The notes under the pieces were generated by a model. It worked only from the letters and a program-made list of their open reading frames with translations, searched no databases and was not told the DNA's origin. The position numbers were made by a program, and so were the translations under genes. Shown piece after piece: positions 1 through 9,881 of a DNA stretch of 64,000 nucleotides; position 1 is the stretch's first letter, and the number at the start of each line of letters is the position of its first letter. Source of the stretch: Vitrella brassicaformis. Taxonomy: Eukaryota > Sar > Vitrellaceae. The stretch is from contig CDMY01000385.1 of assembly GCA_001179505.1 (NCBI GenBank), forward strand, positions 175,405 through 239,404, in the 5' to 3' direction.

Positions 1-3000
1 GTTACCGAGTGCGAGGCCGTAGACTCTGAGTGCTTGGACCTCACTGTGGCACGAAAGCCCCTCCTGAATGGACAGCTGACGCCTGACACATACATACCAA
101 CCCACACACACACGAGTGTGTGCCTGAGTGAGTGGTTAGGTGTTGTCATCCATCCTGTCAGCTCACTCACTGACCTTCTGCCAGCCGAGGTGAGCATGAC
201 TGTCGGATCTCTCATGCACAGCCGGTCCCCCAAAGCAGACAAAGCGCTCACCACCCAACACGAACCACACCGACCCTACACAGACAGGTACAGCCCACCA
301 TTCTCTCTCTCTCGTGTGTGTCATGGGTGTGTTGGTGAAGAGCGACGTGTGACGAGCGACGTGTGACGTGTGGCGTCATACCTGTGAGATCACGTGTTTG
401 GGCGGGAAGCACTTGGGGTACGCCTTGCGGACGTCATACTCCTTGGGCGGCGGCTCACCAGACAGATCAATGTGCCGCATCTCCAGCGCCATCAGCTGTT
501 TCAACAGTGGGTACACGTCAGGCCGGTTGCCGATGAACCCCATGGCCGGCACGGGCACATCCTCTGTCCCTGTCCCTGTCGCTGTTCCTCTCGCTGTTTC
601 TGCTCCCGTCTCTCTCTCCTCCGGCACTTGGAAAGTGCTCTTGGTCATCAGCTTGCAGGCGTCGATGGGCAGCGTGACCACCTTGTGTGTCAGCCTCGCC
701 AGCTCTTCAGCATTTTCTGACGGCGGGCCTGTGGTCGTCTCGTTGTGACTGTCATGGCCACTTGTTGCTGTGGTTGGTGCTGCTGTTGATGACGGTGACT
801 GTGATGGTGATGATGTTGATGTTGATGTCGGGGCGGTTGTGGTGTCCGTGCTGGGGGTGGAGGTGTTTGTGCCCGTCACTGTGTCCAGCGGCTGCTGCAC
901 ATCCTCGGTGGGAGACGGAGAGGGGTCCGAAGAGGGGGAGGGGGCACCGGTCGTCGTCGTAACATCCGCACCCCCGTCACGAGTCCCGTTGCTGCTCCCA
1001 TTCTCGTACACGAACACCTGCCTCCCACCCTTCCCACCATCCCGCCGCCTCCCCCTCTCTCTCTCGCTCGCCATCTCTGCCGTCCTGCCCTCAACGCCCG
1101 CATCCGATTTGCCCACTTGGCCGCCTCTGACGATGCCTTCGCTTGCTGTGGGCCTCCTGAACTTGCCGGATGCGGGTGCCAGGGAAGAGGTGATCGGGAT
1201 GATGGTTTTGTATCTGGGGGTGGCGATGTACTTCTTGGTGTGGGGGCGGGGGGTGGGGGAGGGGCGAGATCGCTGCTGGGTGAAATGGGGGAGGGAGAGG
1301 GGTCGCTGCTGCACAAAGGTCGGGCGAGACGATGATCTCGGCGACGGCGCGGCTATGTGTGGGAACGTCTCATTGTGGTGGGCAGCCGCTGAGCTCCTCT
1401 GTGTAGTGGTCGCGTTGTGTCGGCTCCTGTGGCCATTCTCGTGTGCCGCTGCCCGCCTCCTCTCACTCTCGTGCTTGACAACAAGATGGCTGGAAATCGA
1501 CGCATCCTTCTTGATGTGACTCGTGACCGCGGCTGCTGCCGGCCTCCTCGTCGGCTGGTGCTGCTGCGGCGGCTGATGATGCTGTTGATGATGATGGTAG
1601 GTCGCCAGCCTGCCCTCCTCCTGCATCCCCGGCGTGATCTCCATCTCGTGCACATACGACCCAGGCGACGAAGACGGCGACTTGTCCGCACTTCTCTCGG
1701 CCTCTTGTTCGATAAACTCGGCACCGAAAGGGAACTTCTCTATGAAAATGGGGTCACCCTTGGTCCGGTCATGCACCCGCACGGCGTCATCTGGATCGAT
1801 AGGCTCGAGCGCGTTGGTGTCCTTCTCCAAAAAACGCGCTTCCTCGTCTGTGTCATTGGCAGGGAAGTCTGTCTCATTGGTGAAAGGGGAGCCCGGTGGG
1901 AGGTAGCTGGGTGGCAGGGTGGTCGTCACGAGAGAGGCGTTGGCGTATGGGGGAGAGGTTGTTGTGGTGCTGGTGGTGGTGCTTGTGGTGGTGGTGGTGC
2001 TTGTGGTGGTCGTGGTCGATTGCGGCCGGCCGCCGAAGAGCCCCGGTGCCGCGGTGGTTGTTGGATGTGAGCCGTGTTGGATGCCCCATTGTACCTGAGT
2101 AAGGCCGCAAGCACACACGCACGCACGCACACACCCATACACATGACGGCGGAAAAGACCCCCACCCACCGACCCACCGACCTCGAATTGGTGCGTTTTG
2201 GGTATATCGTTGTCGCTGGGCACGTCTGTTCTATTGTGACGGTTCTTGGCGGCCACCTTGGCGGTGAAAGTGACACAAATGCCCTGGCAGAGAGCTATCT
2301 TGGGGGCCGGCCGGGGCAGCACGGTAAGGTTGAGCTCGGGAAACCCGCTGCCGCACCGCTCACGACGGTCACGGTTGATGAGTGTCTGCGTGACAGCAAC
2401 CGAGTGCGCGACCATCTTGGAGTCGGGGGAAGCCCTTCTTGGTGCGTCGCCAGCCTCGTTGTCGATGTCACACGCGTGTGGGCTCACCCTTATCAACTCA
2501 TACCCTTGTCCCTGTCCCTCTGGCTGTGGCTCGTGCGCCGTCCCAGTCCGCACATGGACCCAGAGACGATGCCCCATCGGCTGGGAAGCGACGAAGAAAT
2601 AGTCGTGAGGCGCTTGGACGATCCGCTTCATCAGCCGGATGTGCACCACCGAGGGGTTCAGCCCGGTCAGGTCACCGTCGGGGCAGCCGCCCCCAGTCCT
2701 CTGCTCGTTGATCTGCTCAATAGCCCACAGGAAGGCGCACTTGGCGTCCTCCTCGGCTGTAGTGCCGTTGATGTCCTCCAGTGTGCTGCCCTGCTGGGAC
2801 TCGTTCAACAAAGGCGCCACGTTGCGGAGCATCATGGACCGGTCCTCGCCCGTCGGCTCCTGCATCGACGCAATCTTGCATGGCGGCGTCAGGTCGCCCG
2901 TCACGTTGGGAGCGGCCACATCCCCCAGCGGGGGGATGCTGTCCACACCGCCGCGCATATGCGTCGGATGCGTCGGTCGCCGGCCGTGCTTGGCCGTGAG

Positions 3001-3153
3001 ATTGACCATCAGCTGAGGCTGGATGCTGCCGTCGGAGCTGACGGTGCGATGTGTGGGGTGATGGCGGTGGTCGATGGCGGATGATGAGGGAACCAGCGAG
3101 AGCAACGCGGCGATTTCGATGAGCAGCAGCAGCACAGTGGGCGCTTTTTGCAT
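1..3153 (-). CDS. Secreted Thr/Ser/Pro-rich protein of unknown function (3' end off window)
   Basis: Exons 2182..3153 and 382..2094 (minus) are certain, about 895 residues. The start at 3153 is chosen because it opens a clear signal peptide (MQKAPTVLLLLIEIAALLSL); an in-frame ATG at 3279 lies upstream but is followed directly by a donor-like GTAAGC. The first third has several Cys and N-glycosylation sites (NVTG, NLTV) and, around residues 150-240, a segment faintly like a cystatin fold (weak impression only). The rest is mucin-like: Thr runs, His/Gln-rich and Ser/Pro-rich stretches. The 87-base intron 2095..2181 is a multiple of three with no stop, so retention would add 29 residues. After residue Q at 382 the frame meets a good donor (CAG/GTATGA) and a stop six bases later, so the gene probably continues. 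An acceptor-like site before 63 opens 21 in-frame codons reaching the window edge; that exon is tentative. Probably extracellular or cell surface. Confidence 0.7.
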
Positions 3154-3902
3154 CTGCGGGGCACACAGAAGCCACAGACAGTGAGCACGGGACCCTCCCT
3201 CAGTGCAAATGGCGTCCACATTGACCATACAAACAGTAAAACACGCTCGTGGTTGCCAGGTGATGGCTGCGCTTACCATTGCACAGCCGACACAAAATCT
3301 ACCGGACCCCCAGATGCGATAAGGCTCGAGCCTCAGCGCTGCGTCAGGGGTGATGCAGGCACCCGGTCCGTGGGATGGGGCGGGCTCCCATATTCGAAGT
3401 CTTCAGTCGAAGATCAACATGGAAGGTGCGTGCAACCGTGCGGGGATTGAACAAAGCGGTCCGATAGAGTGGCTGAAATCACCAAAACTGGAAGTGGGAG
3501 CCTCCCGATTTGTTCATTCGTTCGGAAAGGTCACGATGATTTGGGGCACCACGTCAATCCGCTCCCCCGGTCCAACTGTGCGGCTCGCAGACACAGCGCC
3601 AGGGAGAGAGATTGGCATTGCAACCGCTCTTTTTGGTCGTCACATCGTTGCCATCTCGCCGTGTCTCGTCCACGCGCGACACGGATAGGTCGTCTACACG
3701 AGTACAACGCTATACAACGCGGACAGAATGACGGTCTCTGGAATGTCGGCTGCATCGGCCTTGTTTTTCTTAAGAATGCGTATGCACGCCCCCCTCCCAT
3801 TCAGATCTTATCATGGCAGCCCCGTGGCCCCGCCTGCCTTCCTTCCTCCTTCCCTGCCTCCCTCACATACATACAGACAGACAGACAGAGAGCACGTGTT
3901 CA
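3154..3902. other. Intergenic region between two minus-strand genes
   Basis: Upstream region of the secreted protein gene and downstream region of the VTT gene. Short (CAGA)n and CCTTCC-type tracts occur near 3840-3890. No exon, RNA gene or clear promoter element could be supported. Confidence 0.5.
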
Positions 3903-5975
3903 TCAGACCACTCCTGTTGCCACATGAGGCCCGCCATCTTCCCCTAACTCCTCGTCTCTTGCCTCTTCTCGGTCTGCTGGTGCTTCCCCCCCACCGCTGT
4001 CTTCTCCCTCCTGTTCAGCCCCGTTGCCTTGGCCACTTGTGTCGTTGGCTGTTGTCGTGCCGCCCGATGGCTCACCCGACTCGATGGCTTCTCGCAGTGC
4101 CTTCCTGGCGTAGCTAAAGAGGGAGACAGGGAGCAGCAAGGCATGCGCAGTCAAGGCTTACGCCTACCGTGTGATGAGGTACACCTGCGTCGAGAGACAC
4201 AAACAATGGATTGATGGTTGTGTTTGGGGTGTGTGCGTCATCCTTCGTCTTACCGCAATGACTGTGGCCAGGAGTCCGACAGTGATAACGACTGTGTTGA
4301 TCACGTCCCCACTCCCGCCCCCTGCGTCACGTGTACCAGACACATGGGCAGCTGTGCATATGTGGCCGGCTCCCATGGATGCTCACCGTCCGAGAAAATC
4401 GCCGGAATGGCACCGATATATACGTAGAGAGCTGTGCCGGGAATGATGGCGATCGTCCCTGTTCCAGAATGAACAGACAACATAACAGCGTTCATGGAGA
4501 CATACAAGAAACCGAATGAAACCACCCACCAATGGCGTAATCCTTGTATCGGCTGCTCGTACCGCCCTTCAACCACAACAACAACAGCAACACAGCAGTA
4601 GAAGCAACAGCAGCAGCAATGGACACTAGTCATCATGCAGCTCAAAGTGACCGCCCACCATGACGTAATTGAAGGCACTGAAGGGCACGACAGGCGAGAG
4701 CCTCAGGAGAAAGTTGATCTTGAGCCCCTGCGTCTCGAAGACGTTGTCGATCGCCTTGATGACGCGAAACTTGTTGACTAAAGACTCAACGAAATCCTTC
4801 AAAACGAATCGCCCGCCCAGGAAAGCCAGCTGCGCCCCCATGAAGGCACCGATAAACACGGCAGAGATGGCAAGAGGAAGCTGAGACACATGCGAGGTCG
4901 GAGAGACGTCGATCCATTCATGTGTCTCCTGTATAAGCATGGATTGCCAGACGCTCTCACCCCCACACCGATGCCCAACGCGCTGACGAAGGTGAATCCA
5001 GCACCTGCATACAAAATGCCATCGGGGAAGAAGGAAGAATGCAAATTGTGCGGTATGCATACCGACCAAGAGTGAGGATGCTGCCGGGAAGAAATCCCAC
5101 TGTCGCCACCATATAGACCACAACAAATACCGCCCACCCAGGGCCTGGATTGTCCTCCACCCGTTCGAGAAAAGACCTCACAGCGTTCACCATATGCTTC
5201 GACTGCATGACATTAAAGCAAGTGTCGCAGCTGCTGACCGACCGACAGTCGCGACATAATACGCCACATACCGTCAGGGAATCAATGACAACAGCGATTA
5301 TCATGATGATCATAATAGCCAGAATGAGCAGCTCTGAAAGAGAAACCAGCCGACCATAAGGTCGTCTGATGGCGCAAGTCTCCTCACTTACTTTTCCATG
5401 ACACAAAAACCCACTCTCTCCAGGTGCGTTTGGCCTTGGCTTCGGTCGCCTCCGTCCTTTCCTCTTCGCTCTCGATATGGGCGGAGTCTGGATGCTCCGT
5501 GCTCATCTGTTGCAGACAGAGAGATACAGCGCACATGCGCATGACCCATGAGCTGATCTCTCAATGTGCCGGTTACCTCTGCTTCTAGCTCTGAGAGCAC
5601 AATCAAGGGAACATCAGCCGCAACAGGTCATGGGATCGAAGGACAGTGGTGCATGACTGATGGCTGAAACATGTACCTGGATTTGGCATCCCCTCCTGTT
5701 CGCTCTTGTGCACCTTCTTCATGAACGGCTGTGTGGCCACGCACGCCGGACAACGAACGAAATCGATGTATTTTCACCCTTCCTTTCCGATCCCGGCTGA
5801 CCTTCATAAGCCGCTGGCACCACTCACAGTTTGACATATTCAGGAACACCACAAACTGCATGAACCAATGACCACACCAACCAACGGGCTGGAACGTGGG
5901 CTTGGTGCTTTTCTCGTAGTCCTTTCTTACCGGCTGGGCGCCGTTGACAACGCGATGCGTGCGTGCGTTCGCCAT
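3903..5975 (-). CDS. VTT-domain (TVP38/TMEM64/DedA-like) membrane protein, 382 aa
   Basis: Spliced model (minus, 5' to 3'): 5931..5975, 5802..5855, 5677..5728, 5577..5590, 5392..5506, 5272..5333, 5067..5202, 4961..5004, 4659..4880, 4530..4566, 4387..4458, 4254..4321, 4168..4184, 3903..4113; 1149 bases, all phases consistent. After an acidic N-terminus comes a membrane span (about residues 94-111), then the VTT domain: FLPGSILTLGAGFTF near 150-165, the GAQLAFLGGRFVLKD segment near 187, LRLSPVVPFSAFNYVMGG near 231-250 and IIPGTALYVYIGA near 262. A last span is followed by ARKALREAIES, a typical TVP38-family ending, and an acidic tail. Family members act in lipid scrambling and membrane traffic in ER, Golgi or endosomes. 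The exons of 14 and 17 bases are needed to keep the family sequence in frame. The first three exons are less certain than the VTT core; the first intron (75 bases) is also open. Confidence 0.85.
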
Positions 5976-6136
5976 TGCGTGTTTGGGAGGGGGGGAGGGG
6001 AGGCCTAAGGCGGCCCCAAACGGGGGCCCCAGTTCGATCGTGCAGTGGAGCGTCTTTTGGATTCAAGAGCCCTTTCAAGTACCGTCTTTCGCATTTCACC
6101 CCAAAGCCGAACAGCTGTGTCTCCCCTGTCGTCATC
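5976..6136. promoter_or_regulatory. Shared bidirectional promoter region
   Basis: About 160 bases separate the start codon of the VTT gene (minus, 5975) and that of the next gene (plus, 6137). A G-run lies near 5988-6000. Part of this stretch (from about 6063) resembles coding DNA at 11.03 kb, so the plus gene could start further upstream. Confidence 0.4.
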
Positions 6137-6932
6137 ATGCGGCTGAACTTCGAGGCCTTTCTTCACCTGCTGCACTTCGGCTTTTTCATCGGGGCTCCTC
6201 ACCCCGACATGGTGCCGCCCCCGCCCCCCATCAACGAAGAGGAATTCAAGCATCAGACAAGGCATCAGAGGCCCACATGCACTGGGGGTGCTCGCCGTGC
6301 AGCCCGTCGTCGAGGGAAGCGAGGACAGCAACTGTCGGCCCCTGCACTGCAGCAAGCCAGCATCAACAGCATCAACAGCATCAACAGCATCAGCATCAGC
6401 ATCAACAGCGGCACCGGCAGTGCAAGCGGCAACTGGATCACCCGCGACAAGGAGGCAGAGTATCGAAGGTGGACGGCTCCCGCTGCCGGGCAAGCCGAGT
6501 TGGGCGACAAGGAACAAGAGAACAAGGGCGGCGTCAGCAACAAGGGCAAGGTGAGAGCGAACTTGGATGAAGTCTCACTTACATGGCATTGTAACGGAAA
6601 TCTCTATCGCTGTCTCTGCCTCGCACTCAGGATGTTCTTGCCAATGAGCCCTCATCGTCCGCTGCCTCTGCCAGCGCCACCGTCGACAAGAAGGCCACCC
6701 GGCTGCAGCGTGTGACACTGCGGGATCACGAGCTGCCCGTGGCGAGGGCTCCGGTGGCCGAAAAGATGGTATCGGTGCTGGTACGTATATGTGCACCTCC
6801 TGCACACATCTATCCATCCACCTATCACTCTCTTGTGTCGTGTGGATGCAGGCGGAGAAGATCAAGGGCAGCGGCCCCAGCGTGGTGTGCAACAACAAAC
6901 ACGCCAACACCAAATACAACAACGGAATCTGA
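6137..6932 (+). CDS. Small unknown protein, 214 aa
   Basis: Exons 6137..6550, 6631..6780, 6852..6932 (645 bases). Product not recognised. The N-terminus (MRLNFEAFLHLLH) is hydrophobic. It is followed by a proline run, a basic stretch, and a low-complexity Ser-Ile-Asn run encoded by CAT/CAG/AAC-type trinucleotides near 6360-6410. The later exons encode a Lys/Glu-rich segment and a short C-terminus ending near NNKHANTKYNNGI. The FEAFLHLLH motif recurs in the gene at 10-12.3 kb as FEAFLHILH, and the DNA similarity continues upstream of this ATG. The frame stays open upstream, so an earlier start or missing 5' exon is possible. It may be a fragment of a Mo25-like gene with a new C-terminus; that is inference. 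Confidence 0.55.
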
Positions 6933-7937
6933 TAGGGAGACAAGAGGGGAACTCAAGACGGAGGAAAGAGGTATGAAGAGGGGGGGCGGTGGGTGCGTCT
7001 GCCTGCTCACTCGTCGTCTTTGCCATTCTCTCGCTCGCCCTTCCTGTCTGTCTGTCTGGCTGGGTTGCCTCCTGTACATGTGACTGATTGGGGGTAGCAT
7101 CGTTCGTTTGTGTTGTGATGTGCACCGTCCACTGAGAGCACAGCCGGCCCGCCCCACCTAGCTGGCCAATTCCCCCTAGCCCGTCCACTCACCCACTCGC
7201 ATAGCTCCCTCGCCTGACACACACCTACCTACCTCATAGATGGCAGCGGTTTTCCCCTTAGTTGCCATCAGCACAGCGTAATGAGACAGGGGATAGGTCC
7301 ACCCATCCATCCATCCACCAGAGAACAGTCAATGTTGAACAGCGGATGGAAGGCAGAGAATGTACTGACTTACATAAGTGTGAAGCGACCGTTCACACCA
7401 CACCACACGTACATAGCCAGCGGCACAGCACACGTGCATCTGTCGGCCCTTTGAGCTCTCTCTTGCGGGGTGTGTGTATCCATGCGTTTGTGTGTGTGTG
7501 CGGACTGTGTGCGTGCGGCCCATCGAGGCCCGCCTTCACGCATCCGTCCATGTCCGTGTCTCGTGGTTGTTTCCGTGCGTGGTGCGTGGATCGACTTATT
7601 ACATGGCCTGACATATGCATATTGATGTAAATGGATTACTTCTATTCTCCGTCCGACATGCATAAGGTATGTGTGCTGCTAATCATATCTGCCGCTGCTC
7701 GATTCGTCCATCCATCTGTCCAACCATCCGTCCATCAATCCATCCATCAATCAATCCATCCATCTGCCGGTCAAATGGACTCACTCGCCTGTCGCACTAC
7801 ACCCCACGTCCTCGCTTTGTCCCATACCAGGCTATTACCATCACAACCACAAATCCATGAGTACTGTATGAAGAAGATTGCTCAAAAACACATGGCCACA
7901 AGTCATCGAGACACCCCGCCTATCCCCCATCGCCCCG
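6933..7937. repeat. Convergent intergenic spacer with microsatellites
   Basis: Lies between two 3' ends. Contains (CATC)n near 7300-7320 and 7705-7765 and TG-rich tracts near 7480-7510. No supported gene. Confidence 0.6.
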
Positions 7938-9821
7938 TCATGCAATCTGCTCATTGCTGGCCAGCTTGATACTCAGGTCCAGCCTCTTGGTCTGCACAGC
8001 GGTGGAAGGGATGCCCGTCCCCTCGGCCCTCAGCACGCTGATCTTGACCGTCTGGCCCGGCTGCAGGTCCTCCAGCACCTGGAACAGATCACCCTCATCG
8101 TTGATGGGCTTGTCGTCGAGCGACACAATGATGTCACCCAACTCTGACACACGCACACACACACACGAAGGTCATCAATCATTCATACACGGATGGAGGG
8201 GGCCGGCATCGCCTACACACCGATGTATCCCGCGACGCTTCTCCGGGTGCCCTTCATGCCCGCCTGGGCGGCGGGCGACTCTCTCGGCACATCGAGCACC
8301 AGCACGCCCTTGTCGATACCCAGCACACGCGCCTGGGCTGAGTTGAGTAGCGTCACGCCTATCCGCGGCCGCAGCACCCGACCGTCCCGGATGATGACCT
8401 CAACGATGCGCTTCAGAGTGTCGACGGGGATTGCTGTGCAGCACAAGGCACGTGGAAACACATGCACACATGTGGGTGAGTGATTGGAGGCTCTTCAGTG
8501 TGTGCCTGCGTACCGAATCCAATGCCGGCGCTCGCACCAGTGGGCGACTTGATGGCCGTGTTCATGCCTGCATTCACGCAACACAAACATGGATGTACCA
8601 TGGTCAATCCCGAGCCACCCAACCCTGATGTGCCCACCGATCAGCTGCCCGGAAGTGTCGAGCAGGACTCCTCCTGAGTTGCCAGGGTTGATGGCTGCGT
8701 CTGTCTGGATCACGTTGTCGATGCGCCGGCCGTTGGGCGACCGGATCTCCCTGCCCAGGCCCGATACAACACCTGTCGTCAGGGTGTGATCCAGGCCGAA
8801 CGGATTGCCTGAAAACGGTGATAAGGAACACGAACGCGTGTGCATATAAGCACTGTTGACGCGCACACGTAGCACCGACCGATAGCGAGGGCTGTTTGTC
8901 CAACACGGACCCTCATCGATTCGCCCAACGCGACGGGCCTGAGGTCCTTCGCGTCTGCCTCGATACGCAGGACGGCGATGTCCTTGTCGGGGTCATAGCT
9001 GATAGATCAGCCCATACACGCAGACACAGACAAGTATGTAATCGCCTTGCTCTCACGTCTAGTGGCGCCTACCCAGCAACAGCAGCCTTGTACTGCACTC
9101 TCTCGGTCTTGCCGCCCTTGGTGCTCGTCAAGGTGACGGCGGCCGACTGCGCATTCTCAATCACGTGGAAGTTAGTAACGATGTGCCCCTTCTTGTCCCA
9201 CACGATGCCGCTCCCCGTGCCGGCTGGGAACTCCATAACGTTCATAGTGAATGCATCTCGCCTCGCCACAAACGTGTCGATAAAGACGACTGACGGTGTG
9301 GCATCTTCAAAGAGATTGATGACGCTCTGCTCGTCTCGCTTCAGAGGGGGGGCCGTTCCGTCAATGTAGGACACGGTGAGCAGGCTGGAGGGCTCGGCCG
9401 AGGCAGGGAGCGTTGACACGACCGATGGCACGTTTCGCTGAGAGAGGAGATCGAAGGTTGATGGGTTGAGGGGGAGGAAGAGCAGACAGAGGCTGACGAG
9501 CGACAGCTGACAAAACGATAAAAATGCCCTTGAGGACGCCGCAAAGTCCCTCCAAGCACTCCCTCCATCATATCCCCTCCAGTCTTCGACGACTGCGTCC
9601 GCCTTCTCCTCTCCTGCTTCGTTCGCAGACTCATGCAAACACGTCAGCAGGCCTTCTCGTCTCGTGTGGATAGACAGATGCTTCCTGAGAGGTCCGCCGC
9701 CCGTCACCCGCCCTGCTGCCGGCTGGCCGAGGCCGATGAACGCTGAAGCGGAATGGGACGTCCCGGCGGATGATTGAATAACATTGAAGAACGTTAAAAG
9801 GCCGAGCAGAGCCAGCACCAT
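7938..9821 (-). CDS. Deg1/HtrA-type serine protease with one PDZ domain, probably plastid-targeted, 503 aa
   Basis: Exons (minus): 9073..9821, 8880..8998, 8638..8808, 8514..8567, 8221..8433, 7938..8143; 1512 bases. The protease domain has the full triad: His in TNFHVIENA (about 219), Asp in [12 protein letters not shown] (about 256), Ser in NPGNSGG (about 334). [19 protein letters not shown] and [15 protein letters not shown] are close to the plant chloroplast Deg1 pattern. A PDZ domain follows (about 395-490). The leader has a hydrophobic stretch ([15 protein letters not shown]), then ASAF, the usual cleavage context of bipartite signals for plastids bounded by extra membranes. A second hydrophobic segment near 110-125 could direct import to the thylakoid lumen or anchor the protein. 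Family role: ATP-independent breakdown of damaged proteins, including photosystem proteins. The 9821 ATG is chosen because the longer open frame begins with GTG. Confidence 0.9.
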
Positions 9822-9881
9822 CCTTCCCAGATCAGTCACTTCACCATTCACCTCTGAATCATCCGTCGAGAAATCGCGAGG

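Noticed and set aside
1417-2070. Plus-strand frames opposite the secreted Thr-rich protein
   Set aside because: Shadow of the long minus-strand frame, which has a signal peptide and glycosylation sites.
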